From Rotaria sordida (Eukaryota; Rotifera; Eurotatoria; Philodinida; Philodinidae): a DNA stretch of 64,000 bases. The position numbers were made by a program, and so were the translations under genes. Location of the stretch: positions 62,001-126,000 of the forward strand of contig CAJNOL010000476.1 in the NCBI GenBank assembly GCA_905250125.1, read 5' to 3'. The notes below the pieces were generated by a model, which saw nothing but the letters and a program-made list of their open reading frames with translations, was not told where the DNA came from and searched no databases. The number at the start of each line of letters is the position of its first letter. Positions within the stretch are counted from its first letter, which is position 1. Shown piece by piece: positions 51,300-64,000 of the stretch.

Positions 51300-54015
51300 A
51301 GTATAGTTTTCGTTGTTTTTTTTTCATGCATTGATAGTAATCTTTGAAATCGACATATTAAAAAATAATTATTTTTTTATTAATAGCATGTTTTTATCTA
51401 GAATAATAAAAGTAATATGGAAATACCTCCTTTTTAAAAAAAAGTAATTGTAAAAAATCTATTATCCTGCAGTTGATCATCGAAAACGAAGGTTACTGAA
51501 GTTATAACTTAAACAAAATTTATTGTTGAAGTTATTCTATATTAACTAAGAAATAAAAAATTGATCTATTGACAATGATATTATGAAAATATATCATCCA
51601 AATTAAAGTTAAAATAGAATAAATATTTTTTTTTTGTTATATTTCAAACTAATATGAAAATAAACAAAAACCGAAAAATTAGAGATGCATTTGTTTGCAT
51701 AAAAATGTATTGTATGGTATTTTTAGTTTTATATGACGACTAATTCAACAATAAACTAATTAATCTATGCCATTACTATATCAAATTTCAACACAAATGA
51801 TTCAATGTTGTTCTTCAAGTTCATGTTTTGGTGATGTTTATTGATGTAAACTTTCACAATTAGAACAGTTTTTTATTTTACTGTTGATATAAAAATATTC
51901 TATGACAATGAGAAAATGATCTGATAAATTATTTTTAAATCTAAAAATTTCATTATCCAAACAATCTTTCTCCCTATTTGAAAATACGAGAAATTATTGT
52001 TGAAATTGTGTATATCTATTTTAAGATATCTACTCATAAATAATTTAGAAATCACATTTACTTAAGAAACTTTTATTTTCAAATAAATTTACGATTTTTT
52101 TTAATATAGAAAATGCAACAGGAAAAGTTCTCATTTTTCGAACAATAATAAAAATATCGATAAATAAAGATGTCTTATAGATCATCACAAACTTGAAAGG
52201 AAACAGAATTCATTTTATATCGATTCAATTCTTTTTTTTTGTACAAACTATTAAAATGAACTACTTGATTATTATTTAATAATCTTCTTATATTAGATAC
52301 ATAAATTTACTTTTTATTTTTTGATCTATTTTTTCATTTTCATATTATTTTGAAAAAAACATTTTTTTTTATTGTTACTTTAATTTGAATAATATATTTT
52401 CATAATATCATTGTCAGTAAAATTATTTTTCTTAGTTTATTTAATATAAAATAATTTTGGCATGACATGCTTGAGATGAATCTACATCTAGCACATAGAT
52501 TTTCAGCAAAATATCCATTGAATTTTCTATGAAATAGTATCTCATTCAAAAAAAGAAAAATATACTATTTCTATTTTTGTCTTTCTAATTTCATATTTAA
52601 CAATTTCTACTTACCTATATTTTAAATAATGACGATGGATGATTTATTTTAATAATAATTTTTATTTGATATTAATATTTTTGTTTATGACTGTTTTTTT
52701 TTTACAAGGAAAAATTTTAAAAATTAAATTAGTTATAATATTTGAATAAAAAAATTGATATCTATATACAAATAAAATAGAAATACAAAAATTTTTATTT
52801 GAATTGTCTATTAAAATTTTCTGGTGAGAAAATGTCTTTCAAGTAATTAATTGCTTTTAAATTCAAGCTCTATGTATAAGATAGACTTCAATGAAATATG
52901 AAGAATCTCTAAAGAATAAGTTACCTTAGAATATCTGTTTAGAATTATAAGCATTTTACTAAAATTTTAGCTTCTGTCTTGGTATATACTAACAAATCGA
53001 ATGGTAGAGTAGGTTGGGTTAAAAGTAGAAGAAAAATCGAACATTTTTATCTCTTTTTTATTTTTCAATATTTAAAAAAGCTTTCTTCAAACTATGTAGA
53101 GAAATTTCTCCTTTATCTATCTATGAAATTAGTTTCCAAAAATCTTGCAGTATAACGTAGTGGTATTGGATTTTCCGAGACCTCCATCAACATTATACAT
53201 TTACCCTACTTGGGGTAAATGTATAATCTCAGCTATTTTTGGCTTGATTAATAAAACCACATTTATAAATGATTTGTTTGTTTGTTTAAGAAAATTTTTT
53301 CATGAATGGATAGGCTAAGATTTTCTATCATATTAGACTATTTGGAATCGGGTATGGGTAGGTGTAGCTGTAAGATGAATGTGATTGAGAAAAGAAGAAT
53401 ACTCACGCCAACACCTACACCTACACATCCTCAAGAATTAAAATAAATACACAGAAATGTCCAGAATTTCATGGTCTATCTTTCTAGCCTATTGAAAGTC
53501 AAACATGGGGGTGGATGGTACCATATTTCCTATCTTCTCTAGTAGGGTCCTTTAATTTCTCGTCAACCCATGATATTTAGAGTAATCTGAAACGAGTTAA
53601 GATGTTTCAATGTGAACTATATAGTTACATTGCATTGAGTTCAATGAATAATGACTATTTCTATTAAGATAGTGTGCGCAGGATACTAGGAAAGGAATAG
53701 CATTATTCGAACAAGTTACTTCATTTTGATGCTTTTCCTAGGATTATAAAAGTCAAGTGTATGTGCATATATTATATCCGACCGATCAGCCATTCTGTAT
53801 ATGTCTAAATCAGATAAATATTATCACAGACTTTTCCTTCAACATTACATGTTTAGTTTCTGACTTCACAAACAAAATCCTAAATATGCTATATAAGCCA
53901 ATTTTATTGACGAATTATCTTTTGAAGCTGAATATGTAGTGAGTAAAATAAGACTAAAGCTGAACAAAAGCATAATATTATTTTTTTTTTTGAATAATTG
54001 TTTACATTTAAAGCT
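51300..54015. other. Gene-free AT-rich interval
   Basis: Very AT-rich, no coding region supported. Two hairpins lie close together: 53192-53227 (15-bp perfect stem) and gtaggtgtag at 53358-53367 against ctacacctac at 53415-53424. The right end is the 3' side of the polycystin gene. Confidence 0.45.
53192..53227. repeat. Perfect 15-bp hairpin
   Basis: attatacatttaccc (53192-53206) and gggtaaatgtataat (53213-53227) are exact reverse complements around a 6-base loop (tacttg). Function unknown; it could be part of a small element or a transcript-end structure. Confidence 0.8.
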
Positions 54016-57000
54016 TTAAAGTTCATCAGCATCAAAATTAGCCAATGGAGCATTATTTTCCTTCTTGATACATTCCATTTTCATCTGTTCATCATCATTC
54101 TCTGATGTTTTTCGATTATTAATTCCAGCAGTTTTTCGAAATGTTGACCACATAAATTCCATCATTTCATTTCGATAATGTGTTGCAATTAATTCTCGTT
54201 TAACACGTGCAAATGCATCATTCAAACTAGAAAAACAAAAACAAACAAAAAAAGGAAATCTCAGCTAGAAAAGTAATTTAATCATTATACTATACTTACA
54301 TCGCTATAAAGATGCATAATAAAGCAATAAATACAAGATTAACAAATGACAGATAATAAAGTGTACCTAAAAAGAAAAAATAAATCAAGATTTTATTTTT
54401 TTTTGTTTCCTAATTCTTCTTGATTAAAATATGAATTTACCATAGACTCGACTAACAGCAATCATGTTTGGAGCATTGATTTCACCCAAAAGCATTCGAA
54501 AACAAGTTGTTAATGAAGTAAAAAAACTTTTATAATCACGAAGTGAACGACCAAATATAACAAAACCGACTTGTGCATAAGCTAGAATAAATATAAGAAA
54601 AACAAATCCAAATGAACTTAAATCTTTTCGAGCATAACGTAATGATTTTGATAACATTTCAATACGTCTATTAAATCGAAGTAATTTTAAAAATTTAAGC
54701 ATTGTAAAAAATGTTATTAATGCAACAATATATGAATAAACTTCATCAAAACTTGCAATGGCATTAAAATTAACAAATTCACCTATTTAAATAAAGAAAA
54801 ATAAAAAAACGAGATTCTATAATTTTTTTTTTCATTGACTTTACCCATTTCTGTTTTTTTCAATGATCGAATAGCTAATCGTGTTAATGCCTTTTTAGTT
54901 CCATACATTATAATTGTTGTTATACTAAATACAATTGTTATAAATGAAATTATATTCCAAAATTTTCTAAAATATTCTCTTTTTTGTTTAATAATTAATA
55001 AAGTTTCATGTATAGTAGAATAAATTGTAAACATAACAAATAAAAGTTCAAATATATACACAATTATACCATAACTACCAATATGATCATATAAACGAAA
55101 GATTTTAATACGATAATCTTGTATAACTGAACCCATTGATGTCATTTCAAATGAAAGTGTAACAGCAATAAATAAATTAACATTTGCATTATAAAATGAA
55201 AAATCAATAATAACTGCACGAGTTAATTGATCAAGCCAATTTTGTAAATGAAGTTCATTCAATACTGACATAGCTTGTTGATATGTACGACCTAATGAAA
55301 CAACATAACCACCACCTTTATATGTTTTATAAATAGCTGAAAGTGGATCATTCTTTGTACGAAAACTATTCTGAAAGCAAACAAAAAAATTATTTTGTTT
55401 TTATTATTATGTAAGTTAAAAAAAAGAAAAAAGAACATCAAACTAACTTGATAACACCATGGTGTTTTACATCGTTTTGTTTGATTATTGATTTCATCAT
55501 TTATTTTCATTGTAGTTTTATTTAAAAGTTTTTCCCATCGTGATGTATAATCTTTTGTATCATCATCAAACCAATTATAATCATTTCGACAATGTGATAT
55601 CATATGTTTAAAACGACGATGAATTCGACAACTATTATCTTTAATACGTAATTGACGAATTCTTGGTGCACCAACACGTATTGATGTTCGACTTGCAATT
55701 GTTAATTTTTCTCTCCAAGTTAAATTTTTATTATTATACCATGCTTGTGCATAAAGTCCTTTTAATAAAATATTATCACAATAATTCCACCATGTTTGAA
55801 TTGAATTGACATCATGAAAATCTTCTGTAATAAATAAACTTTTTACATCCCGATATAAACCATATGAATTTGTATCTCGTGATTGATACGATAGAAATAA
55901 TAAGACAATAGTAAAAAATATAAAAAAAATAATTTCACGAATGATTTTTCCCATTTTAATTTCACGTAAACGTTGTTCTCGTGCATGTGCCATTTCATTT
56001 GAATTAATTGTACGTAAATTATATAAACGTACACGACGTTGAAGTGCAATTTCTAAATATAACAACAACAATAACAACAATGAGAAAAAAAAATTCTTAT
56101 TCTATATTAATGCTTCAATATTTCAAAAAATTTTACTTTTCAAATATGTTTCATCATAAGTTTCTTGTTTGTCATCCATATCAGATGTATTATTATTTGT
56201 AAGTAATGCTCCTGTAAATGGATCATTAAAATCTAGTGTTTCATCATCATATGGTCGACGAATAAGAAAACTTATAATAGCTGTAATAAGAAATACTTTT
56301 AATGGATCAATCACCAATACTGATTGACCAAATGAAAGCATCATTGTTATTAACCATTCATTAGCTCGTTGTGCACCCCATTCCAATGAATAAAGAATAA
56401 TAAAAAATGAAGATGTTAATATACTTAATATTACCACTAGAAAAAGACAAAATATTCAAAACTAAAAGAAAGATTTCATTTTATTGTATTTACATGTCCA
56501 AGCGATATAAATAGTCCAATGTGGAAGTGTTCTTGTTTTATCTTCAATTGATGATATTGCTCCAATACGTTCAATTTCTTCTTCATTAGATTTTGAATGT
56601 TTTAAACGATATTTTTTTCTTGAAAAAAATCTAAATAAATTCTTTTTTTTTTTTTTTTTTTAATTTTAATTTATTCACACAATAACAAACCTTGTTGTTT
56701 TTTCATATTGTTCATTTTTTTCTAATGATTTATTTTTATATTTCTTGTTTTGTAAATGTTGTGTTATTAAAATTTTTTGACTATATTTTGCTTTACGAAA
56801 TAATGTTATTATAATTAAATTTATCGGTAAAACAACTAATGTACCAAAAAAACTAATTATAATTTGTGTCAATGTAAATTCAATAGGACCAATTTTAATT
56901 AAAACACCAGCTTTATTTACTGTTGTTTGTGTATCTTGTCGATAGAACATAGCATTTGATATCATAGAACAAAAAAGTAATGACATACAACATGATATAC

Positions 57001-60000
57001 GTTGAAGACGTGTAAAATTACTTCGAACAGGACGTGAAAATACTGAAAACCATAAATGACCATCGCTAAGTTTCTTTTTAATCGATTCAGTAAATAAATG
57101 TCCAAAACTTCTTAATTCTTTAATTGATGCTATTGGTATAATACGATCAATTAATCCATCACCTTTTTCAATTGCAAACCAATTATTACAAATAAAATAA
57201 TCCCTTTTAAGAGAAAAACAAAAACCAAAAACTTAGAAAATTAAAAATAGAACTCTCTTTTTTTCTTCGTGTATGTTACTTTTCTCCTGTTTGTAAATCC
57301 ATAACATTGATCATATTTAAAAACCAAGAAGCTTTTCTTTTCAAACCAGAATTATCATGCCATACACGAAGATAAAGTAATGGACCAAGTGGTGCTTCAA
57401 CACTCATTACAAAATTTCGAACACTACCAGCTGGAAATTCCTTTAAAAAGAAAATATTTGAAAAAAAAATGATTAAATTTAAACAAATAATTTTTTTGAA
57501 ATGTTACTATTTTATTTAACCTTTTTCAGATAATATCATGCAAACTATACTTAGTTTTTCCTTTTTTTTGTTCATCAATTCCCAAAAAATAACGTTCAAA
57601 TTTCTAACTCATAATCTTTGATTATTTCGACCTAAAATCACTCGAGATGATATTATTTATAGCGCATTTAATTTCATATCTGATTTAATCAAAATTAAAT
57701 TGATGAAATACTTTCATAGGATTTTAAATTAGAAGATATATTACTTGATTGTTCATATAATCTTTACAATAATTAAACCATACAGGGGAATATGTTATCA
57801 CCAATATTAGATGATTGTTACACATTTAATTGAAAAACAACTATTACAAAAAATCAACAATACTAATCAATTCTGAGTTTATCTTAAATTTTTCATTATG
57901 TTATTAAATTCATATATGAAAACATATGAAGAAAAAAAAAACGACTTAGTCATGAATCAATATTAACATCTGATCTTAGAAGATAATAATTATTAAATAA
58001 AAACTTACTACTATTTTTCCGTCAGTTAATCTTCGCATACCACTATCAGATGATTCACCAGATATAATAAAGTTTATATTTGATGTTGTACCAGATTCTT
58101 TACCAACACCAGTATGAACTATTATTAAATAATAATAAGTATCAATTGGAAGATTATCAACTAAAGGTCTTGCTGTCCACTAAAAATAAATATTAAATAT
58201 TGTTCTTTTAGAGAAATATAACAGAATTCATTTAAAATATAAAAACAGTGATTAGTGAAGTAAATTTTAAGAATAATGAAATATGATTATCATTTCTTCT
58301 ATATTCAAATTTTGTCTAATGTTTCAGACAAGAACCTATTTTTGATCTTTACAAGTGTATTACGAGTTAATCTGGATCCCTTATCGAGATTTCCAATCGT
58401 AATTAATATTGTATTAATTATTTGAATAATTTACCTTAATTAAATCAAGTTTATCTTTTCTTCTTGCCCAAATACCAGCAAGAATATATAGACTAAAAAA
58501 AATAATAACTGTACTAAAAACAGCAGCATTTTCATGTAATTTTTTAAATTTTTTAAAAACAGTTGTAAAATCAATTTTATTTGGTGGAATAAAAAAATCA
58601 CTTCCAAATGTTGTTAAATGTGTACAAAGACATTCAGTTGATTTTAATGTTGTCAATGGTCCAACCTATTTTTATATACATTTAAATTAAAAATAATCTA
58701 TTTTAATTGTAAAAAAAAACAAAACCAATTTACTTCACATCCATCTGTACTCCATAAAAGTCGTTTTTCATTCCAATACTGACATTTTGATACATACATA
58801 TTTATTGTATAATTTAATTTATATTCTGTTAAATTCATTGTTGTATTTGTATCTAAAATTAATCAGATTATTAATCAATTGTCTTTTTTTAAAAGAAAAA
58901 ACTTACTAATCAATTTAATACCAAAGATATAAGTTCCATTTCCAAGATGAACATTTGGTGGCATAAAAATAGTATGTTTTAATTCATATTCTTCATCCAA
59001 ATTAATATCCGATGTTGATACTAAAACAGTTTTATTAGGTATAATAAAAAGAAGATCAAATTTTATTTCAGTTGGTGATTCTAATATAGTTTCATTTGTA
59101 CCAAATGACACATAAACAGCATAAATATCCATTGAAGATGAATTAGGTGATATATAAACTGATAATGTCATTTGTTTATCAGGTAAATTAACTTTATGAT
59201 ATTGAAATGAGTTTCCATATAATTCATATTGTTGATATTTTGGTTGTTTATCAATTGGTCGAGTTAAACGAATCGATATTGGTTTAGTTGTATTTTGTAT
59301 AGACATTTCTGATCCATCGGGTCGTGATAAAATAATAGTAACAACACTACCTTGTACATTTGAATTTCCATGTGTACTTGCAAATGGATTATTTTTTGAT
59401 TCAAGTATTTTTGTAAAAACTTCAGATGAATCAGAATTAAAATTTAAATCAGATAAACCAGGTAAACGAATATTTGTATCACCAGCTGATAAACTTGATT
59501 TACCTTTTTAATCAAAATCAAAAGTTTTTTTTTCTTATGAATTATAAAAAAAAATTATATTCATTACCATCTGGATTTGCTTTTGTAAATGTCATTGTCA
59601 TTGTTTTACTTTCAATAGTTTTTGTTTCATTTGTTGATGAACGATTTGCTAAAACATCACCAACAGTAAATAAACCACCTGAACTTCGTTTAGCTACATT
59701 TGATGCCTATGAATAATAGAAATAAATATTTAATGAAATCAGAAAAATAAACCAAACTCGTTCTCGTCCTTCAGTAATTGTTTTCTTTTCTTCTTCTAAT
59801 TGATGACGAAGTTCTTCCCATCGTTCTTCAGGTAATGTTTCACATTCATCACATGTATCATAGAATTGTGTTGGAGCATAAAGAACTTTTGTATCTGTTT
59901 CGTCATTTTCTGTCGCTTTTATATCCAATTCAAGTTTCTATATATTTCTTATTGAAATAAAATATTTAGTTAGAATATTTTTTTTTTACTAACTTCAATG

Positions 60001-63000
60001 ACAACATCTGGATCATTTTCTTTATCTTTTGAAACGGTTTTTGAAGTAGCTTGAAGAACATTACTACCAACATTCATCAACGCTAAAATCAAAGCATTTT
60101 TTCAGATTAGAAATAAAAAAAAAGAAGATATAAACCTGTAGCAAGATTAGTAACAGTATCATCATTGGCTGATTCCATATCTTTTACTTTAGTACCAACT
60201 TTTTCAATAATATTCGCTCCTTTTTCCTACAAATATTATATTAAAAATCAATGAACAAATAAGAAAAAATATTCGAACTTGATTATTTAATGGCATTTGA
60301 TCACTATTAGCTGTAACTGTTGCACTAGCTTTGAGTGCTTTATTAACAATAGTTGGATCATTTGCTACATCGAAGACTGTATTCATTGATGATAACATTT
60401 TTGATCGCATCTAAAATAAAAATTTTCATGATAATTAAACTTTAGATATATATATATATATAATTATATTGGGTGTCCCGAGGAATATCAATCTTTCAGT
60501 ATTTTAATGATATTTCTTTTATTACTCGTTTATTCAGACTTAATTTTTCTCGAAAGATTTATTTTTTAATTTTCTACAAAGTGTAAATAGCATTCATTAT
60601 TTCTCAAGACAGTTCAAGATGAATAGCTTTCTAATAGATTTTTTTCTCAGACCGTAAGTTTCAGTTCTTGCATAGATATTTATTTCGATGTTACTTTTCT
60701 TAATCAAGAGAATGTGCAAATTTGCCTCAAAATCGAACAGTTCAATATATTTAAATCTAAACTATTCGATGGCTAATGGTCCTTGGTGACGGAGAAGAGA
60801 AAGTTGTTCTAACCTCACTGTTGTCTAATAGATGGATGTAAGATTTTGCGCATATCGATCTGTTAAAATGATCATCACTGTCAGATTGATCATTTTAGCA
60901 GATCCATGTGTAAAACTACGTATTCATCAACTACACAACAGATTGTTCGATTTTGGAATGAATTTATACATTTTCTCAATTAGGAAAAGTAACATCGAAA
61001 GACATATCTGTGCAAGAACTGAAACTTACAGTCGAGAAATGATGAATGCTATTTACAATAAGAAAAACATATACCATTTTGTAGAGAATCAAAAAATGAA
61101 TCTATTAAGAAAAAAAAAAACTCAAATATGAATAAACGAATAATTATAAAAAAATATCAGTAAGAATACTGTGAGTTGCATTGTCCCTGAGACACCTGAT
61201 ATATCGAATAGACATACCATTGCCATTCGTTCATTCATTGCTTTCATTTCGTCTTCACTCGTTTCTTTCGAAGTCTATTAAGAAAAAAAAAGAAAAGAAG
61301 ATACTCAATCAAAAATATATACATAATCTAACTTACAGTATTATCACTCATTTCATTAAGTTTATCAGCTAAACCTGTAATTAATTCGACTGCTTGTGTG
61401 GGTTGAGTCAAAGCTAAATCATCTAAACTATCCATAATACCTTCTAATACATTTAAATCAGCTATAATAAAATTAAAATTTAATTGTTTATTAACATCTA
61501 AACGTGTTATTAATTGTCTATTATCAGTTAAATGTCGAATAATAAGTAGAAAATATAATGTACCATTATGTAATATTAAATCATGTTCACTAATATTGAA
61601 TGTTTTTCTATTTGAATCAAATGCAATTAATTGTTGATTTTTTTCATGTTTTATATTTGATGAAAAACATTGATTTTCATAAAATTGTATATTTAATTCT
61701 GATTGATGTAATAATAAATTTAAATTTTTCCATTGTATAAGCCAATTATTTATATTTTGTGGATTAGTTTCTATTGGTCTTGATGAACCTAATTGAATTA
61801 TATTTGGTTGAATAATTGATGATTGAAGATATTCTGGATAACAAATAAGTGTAAAATTCAATTTATGTAGATCTAATTCATTATTATCTGGATCAATTGT
61901 TGTTAAATAAAAATCTAAATAAAGTTCTTCATTATTATTTTCAATTGTTTTATTTCCACCAAATTCTGTTATTAAATTTGAACGAATTATTTCAATTGGT
62001 TGAATAAATTGTTGAAAATCAGCCATATTAGAATTTCTACTTATTGTAAATACAGATATATAATAACCATATAAAAGAGATTTTGATTCAATTATTAATG
62101 TTGAGTTTATTCCAAATTCTGAACAATAATTTGTTATAAATGTTTCTTGAAATGTTTGATTTATAATATTTGAATATTGTCGTATACGTGAATATTTCCA
62201 TTGTGATGGATCAATTAAAAGAAGATAAAATGAATAAATAAAATCATTATTTGAACATTTTGTTTCTATTATTGGTTCAAGTTTATGTTGAAGACTATAA
62301 GGTAAATATAGAACTGATGATGATGATGATGAATTTATATTATTTAGAGCATTTGATGATGTTAGATGAAATTGTTGTTCATGAAAACATGTTTCTTCTG
62401 ATTGAATTGTACTTTTAACTATGGTTACTGTTGGACATTTTAATTCAATTATTAGAAGTTTTGATGATGGTTGAATAAAGGTTATATTAATTTTGTATGT
62501 ACCAGTTTTTGTGAATCTAAATTACGAATAAATATAACTTTCAGAAGGAGAAAATCTTCTACATTCAGAGAGAAAGTATCTACGAATGAAAAACTAATTT
62601 TTCTTAAATATTTGAATAAAGCTTTCTCTGAAAACTGGGAAGAAAGCTGTGGGTCTGGTTTATTCCGAAATTTCTCATAATTCACACTCACATCTATCTA
62701 AACGTTTGATCACAAATGTTATAGGATTGATTTCTTCTCTCTTTCATCTCATATGACAATAGAAATTGCTTCTTTTGAAGATCTATTATGGAAATGAGTG
62801 AAGCTTAATAATTTTTTTTTGTAAAAATTTAAATTGCTTTCAATGATGTTTTTGTTACTTGCTAAGCAAACTTCTCTTACTTATATCCAACTTGTAAACG
62901 TTGTTTTGCAATTCTTTTCCATTGTATGTGATGTATTCCATCATTTTTCTTTATCGTATGATTAAATGAATTTAATATAATTTGTCCATAACGAATAAGA

Positions 63001-64000
63001 AATTTTTTTTCATTTCCATAACTAATTTGTATATCAAAACCAATACCATTAATCCATTGTATATCAATCCAAATAAAATCTTCATTAACAAGACCTATTT
63101 GATTTATAATATAAACTTGTGGTTTTGTTGTTATTTCTGTTCCAATTGTAAATGTAACTTGTGCTTCACGTATATTTGGAAATTCTCCTCCACGAACATA
63201 TAATTTTTGTTTTCCATATGTTGTTATATTTATATATAATTGATGAGTAAAATTATTTGATTTTAATAATTGTACAGATTCAATTTTCGTTTGATTTTTT
63301 TCATTAAAATTATTCATTATAGTTAATTTAAAATCTCCTTCGAATGGTATTTCTTCTAATGCATGTATTTTAATTAATACTAATTGATTGATATCTAAAT
63401 TATCTTTAACTTTAATTTCAAATGGAGATAATGGTGGTTCAACATCAATACATATTGATTGATTAATTAATTTCATATGATTCATTGCACTTATTATTGA
63501 ATAATATTCACCAGGTGTTGAATAAGTACAATTACCAATAAGAATTGGTGTTTGATCAATTGTTTGTTGTATATATATGATATCTAATGATGTTTGAGCT
63601 ATTCCACAATCAAGAATAATTGTTAAATCTAATGTTGGTTCAATTGTTATGGAAAATTCTACTGATTGACCAGCTTTAATTGTTGTTTTTGATGGTTCAA
63701 CATCTAATGAACGAATATCTGATTGAACATTAAGAACATAAGGTTGTAATGGCATTGAATCACATTCGAGTTGATATAGATGTTTACCAATTGGTAAAGG
63801 CTAAACGAAAGTAAAGTTTTTTTTTTATTTCCTCAACAACACTTAAGTCTTTAAAAAAAATGTGAGAAGTTATGTCTCAATAACAGAAAATCCATATATA
63901 ACATAAAGGTTTTTCTCTGTTTGGTCAATATGCGTTGTGCGAAATTAGGAAAAAACTTAATTGAAATTCTTTTTTGTTCACTCGTTCAAGATTTCATGAA
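54016..64000 (-). CDS. Polycystin-1 family protein, 3' part (5' end beyond the window)
   Basis: Polycystin-1-type proteins are large adhesion-GPCR-like membrane proteins that partner TRPP channels. About 21 exons with short GT-AG introns run from ~63802 down to 54016. In order they encode the following parts. Ig/PKD-like folds (TTIKAGQSVEFSITIEP) come first, then a REJ/GAIN-like region with LTQPTQAVELITGLADKLNE. The GPS follows, CQYWNEKRLLWSTDGC then ECLCTHLTTFGSDF, with the HLT cleavage site. After the first TM there is a PLAT domain (YYYLIIVHTGVGKESGTTSN ... PLLYLRVWHDNSGLKRKASW). Then come the multi-TM block, the extracellular TOP-like domain with WWNYCDNILLKGLYAQAWYN, and the TRPP-like final helices (FDEVYSYIVALITFFTMLKF ... 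SFFTSLTTCFRMLLGEINAP). The tail ends LANFDADEL. No frame break was seen. PKD1 versus PKD1L cannot be resolved without the N-terminus. Confidence 0.88.
60469..61199. mobile_element. 731-bp inverted-repeat element in a polycystin intron (TA-flanked)
   Basis: Left end ttgggtgtcccgagg and right end, reversed, tcaggtgtctcaggg are imperfect terminal inverted repeats. Inner arms also pair: cagtattttaatgatatttc at ~60498 with its mirror at ~61152, and agtttcagttcttgca near 60660 with tgcaagaactgaaact at ~61012. TA lies on both sides (60467-60468 and 61200-61201), as expected of a Tc1/mariner-type insertion. The host intron (60411-61217, 807 bp) would be 74 bp without element and duplicated TA. No transposase is encoded, so it is non-autonomous. 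The superfamily is inferred from TA only. Confidence 0.72.

Noticed and set aside
62982..63203. Plus-strand frame opposite the polycystin exon
   Set aside because: It is the complement of a well-supported coding exon.

Overview
The window is eukaryotic and almost certainly from a small animal. Genes are split by many short GT-AG introns (mostly about 45-75 bp), DNA is strongly AT-rich with long poly-T tracts, and the protein families are metazoan (DMRT, polycystin-1, ELAPOR, FAM161, Rab1, TXNL1, SLC35A4-like). Compact introns, decayed gene copies beside intact genes, possible splice-leader acceptor sites and a PPR-type pseudogene fit a bdelloid rotifer best. That assignment is inference; another small-genome invertebrate cannot be excluded by eye. 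No tRNA, rRNA, CRISPR or prokaryotic operon was seen.

Layout. 2.3-10.3 kb (+): MOCS1A, followed 191 bp downstream by an ELAPOR/EIG121-type receptor whose largest intron holds a 1.3 kb foldback element. 10.3-15.2 kb: no supported gene. 15.2-18.2 kb (+): Rab1, then TXNL1 (thioredoxin plus PITH). 20-21.2 kb (-): a DMRT gene with DM and DMA domains. 23.5-24.7 kb (-): a decayed GSK3-like kinase lacking its HRD segment. 25-28 kb (+): FAM161. 29.7-30.9 kb (-): a divergent presenilin-like GxGD protease.

31.1-38.2 kb is the repeat-rich heart of the window. It has a 72-bp tandem array that flips orientation once and is split by a ~690-bp inverted-repeat element, then a 160-bp hAT-like hairpin MITE, then a 3.7 kb piggyBac element. 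The piggyBac has TTAA flanks, matching termini and an apparently intact, intron-rich transposase.

38.7-39.8 kb (-): a single-exon SLC35A4-like nucleotide-sugar transporter. 42.4-44.3 kb (-): ornithine decarboxylase. 47.7-48.6 kb (+): a small two-TM protein with a GC-AG intron. 50-51.3 kb (-): a PPR pseudogene. 54-64 kb (-): the 3' part of a polycystin-1 family gene (PKD-like/REJ region, GPS, PLAT, 11-TM type C-terminus), whose 5' end lies beyond the window; one of its introns carries a 731-bp TA-flanked inverted-repeat element.

The genes are ordinary housekeeping and signalling genes with no evident shared pathway. The unusual content is structural: five separate inverted-repeat (foldback) units, two of them sitting in introns that shrink to normal size when the unit is subtracted, plus the nested satellite/piggyBac cluster.
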